DNA from: Bacillota bacterium
GTDB taxonomy: Bacteria; Bacillota_A; Clostridia; DSM-8532
Reading direction: 5' to 3'
Length of the DNA stretch: 7,646 nucleotides
Assembly (NCBI GenBank): GCA_023424865.1
Contig: JAFADM010000089.1
Span: 1-7,646, forward strand
The position numbers and the translations under genes are program-made. Below the pieces are notes generated by a model. The model was given only the letters and a program-made list of their open reading frames with translations. It was not told the DNA's origin and searched no databases. This document shows positions 1-6,428 of this stretch, one piece after another (the stretch's first letter is position 1; each line of letters opens with the position of its first letter).

Positions 1-23
1 GGGATAATTTCAAGCCAATGGCA

Positions 24-953
24 TTAAGCCTTTCCTGCGCAGCCGAGAACGTTAACCAGCTTGTTCTTAACAAGCTTCTTGATTTCGGAGCGAGCAGGTC
101 CCAGGTACTTTCTGGGGTCGAATTCGCCGGGAGTTTCAGCAAACACCTTACGGATGGAAGCTGTCATTGCCAGACGAAGGTCGGAGTCAATGTTGATTTT
201 GCAAACGGCCAAGGAAGCAGCCTTGCGAAGCATTTCCTCGGGAACGCCCTTAGCGCCGGGCATTTTGCCGCCGAACTGGTTAACCATATCCACATACTCA
301 GGAATAACGGAGGATGCTCCGTGGAGTACGATGGGGTAACCGGGCATTCTTCTCTGGATTTCTTCCAGAATATCAAAGCGAAGCCTTGCTTCTCCGGTAA
401 ATTTGAACGCGCCGTGGCTGGTGCCGATAGCAATAGCCAGGGAGTCAACACCGGTGCGGCTTACGAATTCTTCAACCTCATCAGGTCTTGTAAAAGCGGC
501 ATCCTCTGCGGATACGTTAACAGCATCCTCAATACCGGCAAGTCTTCCCAGCTCGCCTTCAACGGTGATACCACGCTCGTGAGCGTAATCCACAACCTTT
601 TTGGTAAGAGCGATATTGTCCTCGAAGGAATGGTGGGAACCATCGATCATAACGGAGGTAAATCCGCCGTCAATACAGGATTTGCAAAGCTCGAAGGTAT
701 CGCCGTGATCCAGGTGAACGGCAATGGGCAGATCCGTTTCAATAAGAGCCGCCTCGATAAGCTTCATAAGGTAGGTGTGATTGGCATATTTTCTTGCGCC
801 GGAGGATACCTGCAGGATAAGGGGTGCGTTAACTTCCTTGGCAGCCTCGGTGATGCCCTGAACAATTTCCATGTTGTTTACGTTGAAAGCACCGATGGCA
901 TAACCGCCTTCATAAGCCTTCTTAAACATTTCCGTCGTATTTACGAGTGGCAT
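24..953 (-). CDS. fba: Class II fructose-1,6-bisphosphate aldolase
   Basis: Metal-dependent cytosolic aldolase that splits fructose-1,6-bisphosphate into glyceraldehyde-3-phosphate and dihydroxyacetone phosphate in glycolysis and runs in reverse in gluconeogenesis. With the start chosen here it has 309 residues, normal for the class II subgroup. Visible motifs: HLDHGD with the catalytic Asp82 and zinc ligand His83; VEGELG near 131-136 (second class II signature); GTSHGAF with His180; VLHGASS with His211; and the substrate-binding INIDSD near 253-258. About 20 extra residues after the VLHGASS segment fit the longer form common in Clostridia. The frame can begin at TTG 962, but the AAAGGAG ribosome site ends directly against that codon, while it lies 9 nt from ATG 953. 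It stands alone, 171 nt downstream of the next minus-strand gene. It uses no TTA, CTA or TCA codon, which suggests high expression. Family assignment is very secure; a paralogue acting on tagatose bisphosphate is unlikely but not excluded. Confidence 0.96.
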   Translation of the reverse strand: MPLVNTTEMFKKAYEGGYAIGAFNVNNMEIVQGITEAAKEVNAPLILQVSSGARKYANHTYLMKLIEAALIETDLPIAVHLDHGDTFELCKSCIDGGFTSVMIDGSHHSFEDNIALTKKVVDYAHERGITVEGELGRLAGIEDAVNVSAEDAAFTRPDEVEEFVSRTGVDSLAIAIGTSHGAFKFTGEARLRFDILEEIQRRMPGYPIVLHGASSVIPEYVDMVNQFGGKMPGAKGVPEEMLRKAASLAVCKINIDSDLRLAMTASIRKVFAETPGEFDPRKYLGPARSEIKKLVKNKLVNVLGCAGKA

Positions 954-962
954 TTTGTTCAA

Positions 963-969
963 CTCCTTT
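963..969 (-). promoter_or_regulatory. Ribosome binding site that fixes the fba start
   Basis: AAAGGAG on the minus strand, followed by 9 nt and then ATG (951-953). The upstream in-frame TTG (960-962) directly follows the GGAG with no spacer, so it cannot be served by this site. Confidence 0.85.
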
Positions 970-1058
970 TCTCTTTTTCATAGCATTTACGCAATAAAAC
1001 TCTATATTAAGAATTAATGCTGACAGACTTTATGGCCCTTCTCTTTGTGAATTAATAT

Positions 1059-1072
1059 ACAAACCGTTATCA
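1059..1072. promoter_or_regulatory. Possible CcpA cre-like site near the fba promoter
   Basis: ACAAACCGTTATCA read on the plus strand matches the cre consensus TGWAANCGNTNWCA at all fixed positions except the first two, and keeps the central CG. It would cover roughly +1 to +13 of the predicted fba transcript, a position where binding would repress. Catabolite control of glycolytic genes is known in Firmicutes. The match is imperfect and AT-rich DNA gives such matches by chance, so this is a weak call. Confidence 0.22.
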
Positions 1073-1077
1073 AAATT

Positions 1078-1105
1078 ATTTTATCAGAAACCCGTGACAG
1101 ATCAA
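1078..1105 (-). promoter_or_regulatory. Candidate fba promoter
   Basis: On the minus strand a -35 TTGATC (1100-1105) and a -10 TAAAAT (1078-1083, five of six consensus bases) are separated by 16 nt. The predicted start of transcription is near 1071, giving a leader of about 118 nt. The site lies between the stop of the upstream gene and fba, where no terminator is visible, so read-through from upstream is also possible. Confidence 0.42.
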
Positions 1106-1124
1106 GAGTAAATTCGTCATCCTC

Positions 1125-1460
1125 TTAGAAGGGCAATTCATCTTCTGTCGCGGAAACCACCGTATAGCCCTGCTTTTCTTTGTACAGCACCTGGAAATAA
1201 CGCTCGTCTTCTTCCCCGGCCTTAAAAAACAGCACTCCGGTTTTACGCACATCAATACGTATTCTGTCAAACACATCGGCTTGAAGTATTCCCACGATTT
1301 CCTCCACATAATCAAGGGGAGCATGGGTTGTTTTGGGTTCAATGACAATGGGAATTTCACCCTCTTTATCTGGGTGCAGCACCATTACGTGGACACAGCC
1401 CGGTTCAACAGGAACCTGGGTGGGATAGAGCAAATCACGCTCAAACATGATATTTTTCAT
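1125..1460 (-). CDS. Uncharacterised 111-residue soluble protein
   Basis: I do not recognise this family. The protein is acidic, with no signal peptide or membrane segment. The hydrophobic pattern suggests alternating beta strands (about 20-29, 35-41, 66-71, 75-80, 88-94 and 99-103) around one helix at about 50-62 (YVEEIVGILQADV). It has one cysteine (Cys22) and histidines at 24, 29 and 46, too few for a clear metal site. ATG 1460 is preferred over GTG 1466 because AAAGGG (1470-1476) lies 9 nt from the ATG but only 3 nt from the GTG. It has its own extended -10 promoter with an inverted repeat over the start of transcription, and is divergent from an AraC-family regulator, which may control it. 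The coding call is supported by the ribosome site, promoter and a stable-looking composition; the function is unknown. Confidence 0.8.
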   Translation of the reverse strand: MKNIMFERDLLYPTQVPVEPGCVHVMVLHPDKEGEIPIVIEPKTTHAPLDYVEEIVGILQADVFDRIRIDVRKTGVLFFKAGEEDERYFQVLYKEKQGYTVVSATEDELPF

Positions 1461-1469
1461 AAGCACCTG

Positions 1470-1476
1470 CCCTTTT
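1470..1476 (-). promoter_or_regulatory. Ribosome binding site that favours ATG 1460
   Basis: AAAAGGG on the minus strand has 9 nt to ATG 1458-1460. It has only 3 nt to the alternative GTG 1464-1466. A second weak AGGTG (1464-1468) overlaps that GTG. Confidence 0.6.
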
Positions 1477-1484
1477 CTTGCGAG

Positions 1485-1513
1485 ATCAGGGATATTGGTT
1501 GAATCTCCCTGAT
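1485..1513. promoter_or_regulatory. Operator-like inverted repeat over the transcription start
   Basis: Perfect 8-bp arms ATCAGGGA (1485-1492) and TCCCTGAT (1506-1513) are separated by 13 bp. The arm centres are 21 bp apart, two turns of the helix, so a dimer could read both arms from one face. It covers about -5 to +24 of the promoter predicted for the 111-residue gene, a typical repressor position. The same arms could instead form an 8-bp hairpin with a 13-nt loop in the mRNA leader, without a U tract. The likely ligand, by position only, is the divergent AraC-family protein. Confidence 0.55.
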
Positions 1514-1514
1514 T

Positions 1515-1543
1515 AGTTTACCACCTGACTGCCATCGGGGCAA
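1515..1543 (-). promoter_or_regulatory. Extended -10 promoter of the 111-residue gene
   Basis: On the minus strand TTGCCC (-35, 1538-1543) is followed by a 17-nt spacer and TAAACT (-10, 1515-1520). The -10 is preceded by TG plus one base, the extended -10 motif that compensates for weak hexamers. The predicted start of transcription is near 1508, inside the right arm of the inverted repeat, leaving a leader of about 48 nt. Confidence 0.5.
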
Positions 1544-1616
1544 GTAAATTCAGGCCAACTTCAATAGGGAATGCCGATAGAATCCTATAACGAATCAAAT
1601 AAAATAAATCTTCCAT

Positions 1617-1646
1617 TTGACCCTGACCTCCCCCATGCTTTAACAT
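1617..1646 (+). promoter_or_regulatory. Candidate promoter of the AraC-type gene
   Basis: TTGACC (1617-1622, five of six) is followed by an 18-nt spacer and TAACAT (1641-1646, four of six). Transcription would start at about 1652-1653, on or next to the ATG, giving a leaderless or nearly leaderless message. A CCTGA pentamer (1622-1626) abuts the -35. Other TATAAT-like strings upstream (1578-1583, 1586-1591) lack a -35 at a workable distance. Confidence 0.4.
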
Positions 1647-1652
1647 TAGGCT

Positions 1653-2540
1653 ATGGACAAGCATTTTCTTAAGGAAAACCGGATACACGGGGATATCCTT
1701 TTCCCCCTTGAAACTTACGGAATGAGCTATTGGGGCCCTAACAGCAATCTGGACTGCCATTGGCATGATGAAATGGAGCTGCTTTTAGTGACGGAGGGCC
1801 GTGCCGTTTTTCAAATTGAAACAACTTTTTATGAGGCGAATGCAGGACATGTCCTTTTTATAAACAGCGGCGAGCTCCATGCGGCCTATCCTGCCGACGA
1901 CAAGCCCTGGAGCTTTCAAGCGGTAGTGTTTAACCCGGCCTTTTTAAAAAGTGAAAGCTACGATTCCGTTCGTATAAAATATCTGGATCCTATGGATAAG
2001 AAGCTTCTTTTACCACCCCGGCACATGAAGTACGGCTCTCTGTGGGAAAAAAACCTTGCCGCTTCTCTGAAAGAGCTCTTTTCGGTATATGAAGCAAAGC
2101 CTTCCTGCTATGAAATAAAGGTTAAGGGCCTCTTATTCCTTATGCTCTCCGAGCTTTTAGCCAACGGGACCCGGGGCCGACCTGACGACGGCACCTCCCG
2201 GCAAACTCAAAAAACCGAAAGAATTAAAAGGATACTCAGTCATATTCATGAGCACTATGGCAGGAAAATAACACTGGAAGAGCTTGCAAGCCAGGTTAAC
2301 ATGAGTGAAGGCCACTTTTGCCGTTTTTTTAAGGAAATGGTCAATAAAAGCCCCGTAGACTATATGAACTATTTCAGGGTTAACAAGGCGGCGGCCCTTC
2401 TTAAGGAAGACGAGCGGAAAATCATTGAAATTGCCATGGAGGTTGGTTTTGACAACACCAGCTACTTTATCAGCCTTTTCAAGCATTATATGGGCACCAC
2501 CCCCACCGGCTACCGCAAAGGCAGCCGTCAGGAGCCTTAA
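1653..2540 (+). CDS. AraC-family transcriptional regulator with cupin sensor domain
   Basis: DNA-binding regulator of 295 residues, normal for the AraC/XylS family with an N-terminal ligand domain. Residues about 15-95 form a cupin-type sensor, with HWHDEMELLLV near 36-46 (His36, His38, Glu40) and GELHA near 73-77, a pattern common in regulators of carbohydrate genes. Residues about 187-290 form the AraC DNA-binding domain: first HTH about 207-226 (LEELASQVNMSEGHFCRFF) and second HTH about 256-279, ending in the family signature PTGYR. ATG 1653 is the first usable start because TAG stands in frame at 1647. Its ribosome site is poor (AGG only 2 nt upstream), which fits the predicted leaderless transcript. 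It is divergent from the 111-residue gene and converges on the SNF2 gene with a 4-nt overlap. The ligand cannot be told from sequence. Family call secure. Confidence 0.95.
   Translation: MDKHFLKENRIHGDILFPLETYGMSYWGPNSNLDCHWHDEMELLLVTEGRAVFQIETTFYEANAGHVLFINSGELHAAYPADDKPWSFQAVVFNPAFLKSESYDSVRIKYLDPMDKKLLLPPRHMKYGSLWEKNLAASLKELFSVYEAKPSCYEIKVKGLLFLMLSELLANGTRGRPDDGTSRQTQKTERIKRILSHIHEHYGRKITLEELASQVNMSEGHFCRFFKEMVNKSPVDYMNYFRVNKAAALLKEDERKIIEIAMEVGFDNTSYFISLFKHYMGTTPTGYRKGSRQEP
2507..2527 (-). other. GC-rich hairpin just past the SNF2 stop codon
   Basis: On the minus strand CGGCTGCC and GGTAGCCG form an 8-bp stem with one G-U pair and a 5-nt loop, beginning 9 nt after the SNF2 stop codon. 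On the plus strand the wobble becomes an A-C mismatch, so the fold favours the SNF2 transcript. No U tract follows, so it is not a classic intrinsic terminator; it may block exonucleases, or be chance within the AraC coding sequence. Confidence 0.3.
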
Positions 2541-2555
2541 AAGAACAGGCTTTTT
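2531..2555 (+). terminator. Short terminator-like hairpin for the AraC-type gene
   Basis: On the plus strand AGCCT (2533-2537) pairs with AGGCT (2547-2551) around a 9-nt loop that holds the TAA stop. Two G-U pairs extend the stem outward, and T bases run from 2551 to 2555. The stem is short, so termination may be weak. It lies inside the last codons of the opposing SNF2 gene, and there is no U tract on the other strand. Confidence 0.42.
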
Positions 2556-5500
2556 ACCTCTTCCTCCGTCATGTGGGTAAGGAGGCTTTCTCCCGGTGTA
2601 ATTACCGCGTCCACCAGCTCCCGTTTCCGTTTCTGGAGCTCATAAATTTTCTCCTCTATGGTTCCTCGGGTAACCAGCTTGTAAACGCTTACCGGATTTT
2701 TCTGGCCGATACGGTAGGCCCGGTCCGTGGCCTGATCCTCCGCAGCCGGGTTCCACCAGGGATCCAGATGAATAACCGTATCCGCTCCGGTAAGATTAAG
2801 CCCTGTGCCTCCGGCCTTTAGGGATAACAGAAACAATTCCTTTTCTCCCTTGTTGAAGCTGTTGACCATTTCCATCCGAACGCCTGCTGGGGTACTGCCG
2901 TCCAGGTAATAGTAGGTGCAGCCCTTCTCCTCAAGAGCCTGGCGCACCAAATTCAGCATAGCCGTAAACTGAGAAAAGACCAGGATACGGTGCCCCGCGT
3001 CCAGAGCATTTTCCACCAGTTCAAGAAACAAATCCATCTTACCGCTGCCGCCGTCATAGTTTTCAATAAACAAGGCGGGATGACAGCAGATCTGCCTTAA
3101 CCGGGTTAACAGCGCGAGAATTTCAATCCGGCTTCTTTCATACCCGTTGGGCATAATTTCTTTTTCAAGCCTTTCCCGGGCATCCTCGAGGAAAGCAGAG
3201 TAGACCGCCTCCTGTTTTTCGTCCATGGGGCACACAACCCGGCTCTCTGTTTTCTCCGGCAGCTCCTTGAGAACATCCTTTTTCATTCTTCTTAAGATGA
3301 AGGGCCTCACATGCCTGCTTAGATCCTTCAACGCCCCGTTATCCTGCTGCTTGACAATAGGTGCCTCGTAATACTGAACAAAACGGCCGTGGCTGTGAAG
3401 ATAGCCCGGCATAAGAAAATCGAAAACCGACCAGAGCTCGGTGAGGGAGTTTTCGATGGGCGTTCCTGTAAGGGCAAAATAATTCCCCGCACCGATCCTT
3501 TTTACGGTTTGGGCGTTGAGGGTTGAGGGATTCTTTATATGCTGGGCTTCATCCAAAATAAGGCAGGAAAACCGGATGCCCTCGTAAAAATCAATATCGC
3601 GCTTGATAAGCGCATAGGAGGTAACCACCAGATCGGCTCCCTCCATTTCCTCCAGCTGCTTTTTTCTTTCTTTGGCGGCACCGGATATAACAGTTACCTT
3701 AAGGCCGTCGGTAAATTTTCGAACCTCCTCCTGCCAGTTATACACAAGGGAAGTAGGGGCAACAACCAGGGCGGGTGAAAAGGGCTGCGGGCCGGATTGC
3801 TTTTTATAAAGCAGGAACGCAATGACCTGAAGGGTTTTTCCCAGGCCCATGTCATCAGCCAATATGCCGCCGAAGCCATAGTCGGAAAGGCTGCAGAGCC
3901 AATGGAAGCCCACCTTCTGATAAGCCCGCAGAACCGAGTTGATGCTTTCAGGCACCGGATAGTCCAGTTCTCCGGGGCGGCTAATTCTCTTTACCATATG
4001 CTTGACGTCCCGGCTTTCCGAAAGAGTGAGGCTCTCATCCTCCCGGGCCAGACTGTCCAGATAAAAAGCCCGGTACCGGGGAATGCGGACAGAACCGAGG
4101 GCCAATGCATTTTCATCCAGATCCAGCCTGCCCATTAGGTTCTCCAGGCTTTCAAGATGACCGTCGTCCAGTGGCAGAAAGCCGCCCTTCTTTAACCTGT
4201 AATATTTCTTTTTCATCCGGTAGGCTGCAAGGAGGTTTTTAAGCTCACCAGGCATCAGCGCCTCATTTTCAAGCTCAAACTCCAAAAAGCTGCCGTCGGC
4301 TGCAAGGCCCACCCGGGTTTTGAAGCGGGCGTTTTTCTTCACTTTTAAGGCTTTGAAGTCCTCTGAGTAGAAAATATCGGCATAGGCCTGGAGAGTCGGC
4401 AGGCCTTCTCTTACAAATTCATAGATCTCATCTTCTCCGAAAAGCACATAGGCGTCCCCGCCCATTTCAAAGCCAAAGCCCCGGATAGTCTCAATAACCT
4501 TGCGCTCCATTGGCATATTTCTCACAAGAACCGGGCCGGCTTTTTCCTCCGGCAGGGCAGACACAAGGGGATTACAGTGGGTTTCGCCATAAATAAAATC
4601 CACCTGAAGCCTGATTCCCTCTTTATCTCCCTGAGCCTTATCCAAATGGAGTGAAATGGAAAGCGGCTCCCGTTTGTACTTATCCTTTAAGGCCTCATCC
4701 ACAGTGAGCTCCGCAGCCTTTTCAAGAGCCGGCACTACTGTTGAATAAAGAAGCGATGCCGCTCCTTCCGGTATAAAAAGCTCTGAATCCCTACGCCCGG
4801 CAGCATACTGGATAAGTGGCTGAAGCAGTGCCGTTGTTTTCGGATCTACCTCATAGATGCTTCTGTCGCAGCAAAGGTAACGCCCCTCGTAATCCATTCG
4901 GAAAAGGGAACGGGCTTCCGGTCCGTAGGTAAGCTTAAAGCCCCCCTCGACACCGCTTAGGACAAGCTTTATGTTGGGTGCTTCCTTTTTGACCGCCACA
5001 GGGCCTACCCGAACCTGATTGAGGAAGAAAGGGAAAGCCTTGTCATGCTTTGACATAATTCCCAAAAAAGATTTGACAGCCCAATCCGTCAGGGTGATCT
5101 TCCTGTCCCAGCTTCCAAGGCTATCCTCACCCGATTCCATTCTGGTCAGGCGCCGGCTGTCGGCAAGAAGGCTCACAAGCAGGTCCGCAAGCTCCTGTGA
5201 CAATGGATCCCAGCGGCTTCGGGCCGGATCATAGGTAAAATGCTTACCCAGTATATAAGGTTCGCTATTTATCATGGAACGAACGAAATGCACCATATTC
5301 TTAACTAAATACATTTTGTCTTCGCCCAGGCTGATTTCCAGCTCGTAAACCCCTTCGTTCCGATGATCCCGCCGGGCATAAAACAGCGGTTCCATACGAA
5401 TAAGAGGCTTGTCCTCCACCCCTTGGGCAATCTCTTCCCGGCTCAGCCGCGAATAGGCATTAAAAAAGGTTCGGGTCCGGTCATCCATTCTGTAAGCCAG

Positions 5501-6040
5501 GGATTTTAACGACTCGCCCTGCTCGGCATGCGCCTCATCCTCTTTAAAAACGCCATCATCCCTATGATTAATTAGTGAAGCACGTTCCATAAAACTGAAT
5601 ATTTCCGGTTTTTCAGGTGCAGAAAGGCCGCCTGCGTTTTTTTTGAGAACCGACACAGGATTAAATACAGCCTTGGAGGAGGTGCGCGCGGCCTCCTTCC
5701 TTGAAGAAACAAGCAGGGCTATGGTCCTCACATAACCATAAAGGGTCTGCATGACAGCAACAATATGCCTGCACCCACGGTAATGCAGACGAAACTCATG
5801 GCAGGAGCAGCCATAGCCAATAAGCTCCCCTTCCGGTGAGAAGCGAAGAGCAGCAGCCTCCTGCCCTCTTTCCTCCTCCACGCTTCCAAGAACCTCAAGG
5901 GTATTCAAATTAATCTCAAGGTAGTCCACCGCTTTTTCAAAATAAAGCTTGCGGCCGGCCTCATAGCTGTCCGTGCTGTAGGACTCTTCTTTTATTATTT
6001 CTTCCGACAGCTTGATATTGTAAGCCTCGGTTTGGCTCAT
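2537..6040 (-). CDS. SWIM zinc-finger SNF2-family DNA-dependent ATPase
   Basis: Large cytosolic SF2 motor ATPase of 1167 residues, full length for bacterial SWIM/SNF2 proteins. An N-terminal SWIM finger has Cys78, Cys80, Cys90 and His92. A long middle region (about 200-690) corresponds to the bacterial SNF2-associated domain. The motor has a Q-motif-like LRAYQ at 704-708, Walker A DDMGLGKT at 729-736, DEAQ at 830-833, LTGTP at 857-861, motif V AGGTGLNLTGAD near 1076-1087, and motif VI QATDRAYRIGQ at 1103-1113 with arginine fingers Arg1107 and Arg1110. All ATPase motifs are intact. Such proteins translocate on DNA or remodel protein-DNA complexes; the bacterial targets are poorly known and no partner gene is visible here. 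ATG 6040 is the first start after an in-frame TAA (6044-6046); its AGGAG is 12 nt away, rather far, suggesting modest translation. It follows azlD by 83 nt with no clear terminator, so co-transcription is possible. Confidence 0.95.
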   Translation of the reverse strand: MSQTEAYNIKLSEEIIKEESYSTDSYEAGRKLYFEKAVDYLEINLNTLEVLGSVEEERGQEAAALRFSPEGELIGYGCSCHEFRLHYRGCRHIVAVMQTLYGYVRTIALLVSSRKEAARTSSKAVFNPVSVLKKNAGGLSAPEKPEIFSFMERASLINHRDDGVFKEDEAHAEQGESLKSLAYRMDDRTRTFFNAYSRLSREEIAQGVEDKPLIRMEPLFYARRDHRNEGVYELEISLGEDKMYLVKNMVHFVRSMINSEPYILGKHFTYDPARSRWDPLSQELADLLVSLLADSRRLTRMESGEDSLGSWDRKITLTDWAVKSFLGIMSKHDKAFPFFLNQVRVGPVAVKKEAPNIKLVLSGVEGGFKLTYGPEARSLFRMDYEGRYLCCDRSIYEVDPKTTALLQPLIQYAAGRRDSELFIPEGAASLLYSTVVPALEKAAELTVDEALKDKYKREPLSISLHLDKAQGDKEGIRLQVDFIYGETHCNPLVSALPEEKAGPVLVRNMPMERKVIETIRGFGFEMGGDAYVLFGEDEIYEFVREGLPTLQAYADIFYSEDFKALKVKKNARFKTRVGLAADGSFLEFELENEALMPGELKNLLAAYRMKKKYYRLKKGGFLPLDDGHLESLENLMGRLDLDENALALGSVRIPRYRAFYLDSLAREDESLTLSESRDVKHMVKRISRPGELDYPVPESINSVLRAYQKVGFHWLCSLSDYGFGGILADDMGLGKTLQVIAFLLYKKQSGPQPFSPALVVAPTSLVYNWQEEVRKFTDGLKVTVISGAAKERKKQLEEMEGADLVVTSYALIKRDIDFYEGIRFSCLILDEAQHIKNPSTLNAQTVKRIGAGNYFALTGTPIENSLTELWSVFDFLMPGYLHSHGRFVQYYEAPIVKQQDNGALKDLSRHVRPFILRRMKKDVLKELPEKTESRVVCPMDEKQEAVYSAFLEDARERLEKEIMPNGYERSRIEILALLTRLRQICCHPALFIENYDGGSGKMDLFLELVENALDAGHRILVFSQFTAMLNLVRQALEEKGCTYYYLDGSTPAGVRMEMVNSFNKGEKELFLLSLKAGGTGLNLTGADTVIHLDPWWNPAAEDQATDRAYRIGQKNPVSVYKLVTRGTIEEKIYELQKRKRELVDAVITPGESLLTHMTEEEVKSLFF

Positions 6041-6123
6041 GCGTTAAATCCACTCCTGTTTATGGCTTTGGTTACAATCCTTTGGCCGCTTTGTCTTTGG
6101 GCGGAGGCCTTCAATGCTTCAAA

Positions 6124-6426
6124 TTATGTCAAAATTCCAAAAAGAAGAACCGTTAGTATGGAGGCACCCATAACAAACAACACATGCACTCTCATAACAG
6201 AGAGGAGGACTGCGACACCGCCGGCTGCAAATCCTATCCATGGAGCGTCTTCTCTTACGGTAAGTATGCCTGGGATGATGAGGGCAGCTAATGCGGCATA
6301 AGGCACACATTTAAGCCAGCGTTCCATCCACGGCGGCAGCTTAATCCTCCCCACCATCACAGCAGGCAGGAGCCTTGGAATATAAGTGACTATGGCCATA
6401 CCCAATATAATCCATAAAACCGGCAT
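6124..6426 (-). CDS. azlD: AzlD-family branched-chain amino acid exporter subunit
   Basis: Small integral membrane protein of 100 residues, the usual size for AzlD. Four hydrophobic segments fall at about 2-20, 40-57, 62-77 and 79-97. Family features are PRLLP at 17-21 and the run VPYAALAALIIPGIL at 41-55. With AzlC it forms a two-part exporter for branched-chain amino acids (compare BrnFE of Corynebacterium and YgaZH of E. coli, which also handle methionine or valine). It starts 2 nt after the azlC stop. Its strong GAGGTGG ribosome site (6434-6440, 7 nt from ATG) lies inside the last azlC codons, so translation of the two is probably coupled. The actual substrate in this organism is inferred from the family. 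Confidence 0.93.
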   Translation of the reverse strand: MPVLWIILGMAIVTYIPRLLPAVMVGRIKLPPWMERWLKCVPYAALAALIIPGILTVREDAPWIGFAAGGVAVLLSVMRVHVLFVMGASILTVLLFGILT

Positions 6427-6428
6427 TT

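Noticed and set aside
18..983. 321-codon open frame on the plus strand covering all of fba
   Set aside because: It is in exact codon register with fba on the other strand and stays open because fba lacks TTA, CTA and TCA codons. Its protein has no recognisable family and no ribosome site of note.
1049..1072. TTGATA with nearby TATATT as an fba promoter
   Set aside because: The two hexamers are only 8 nt apart, far short of the 16-18 nt needed.
1076..1360. 94-codon minus-strand frame overlapping the 111-residue gene
   Set aside because: It sits out of frame inside a better-supported gene with its own ribosome site and promoter, and its protein composition (many Cys, Lys, Trp and Pro) is typical of a shadow frame.
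1635..1643. Two-codon ATG CTT TAA upstream of the AraC-type gene as a leader peptide
   Set aside because: There is no ribosome site before it, and it lies upstream of the predicted transcription start.
2157..2486. 109-codon minus-strand frame inside the AraC-type gene
   Set aside because: It is antisense to the well-conserved AraC DNA-binding domain and has no family resemblance.
6076..6110. GGCC/CCGC...GCGG/GGCC pairing as a terminator between azlD and the SNF2 gene
   Set aside because: Only a 4-bp core stem forms, with a 3-nt bulge, and no U tract follows on the minus strand.
6127..6132. Perfect minus-strand TTGACA near the end of azlD as a SNF2 promoter
   Set aside because: At 16-18 nt spacing the -10 position reads GGCCTC-like sequence with no TATAAT resemblance; the hexamer is simply codons of azlD.
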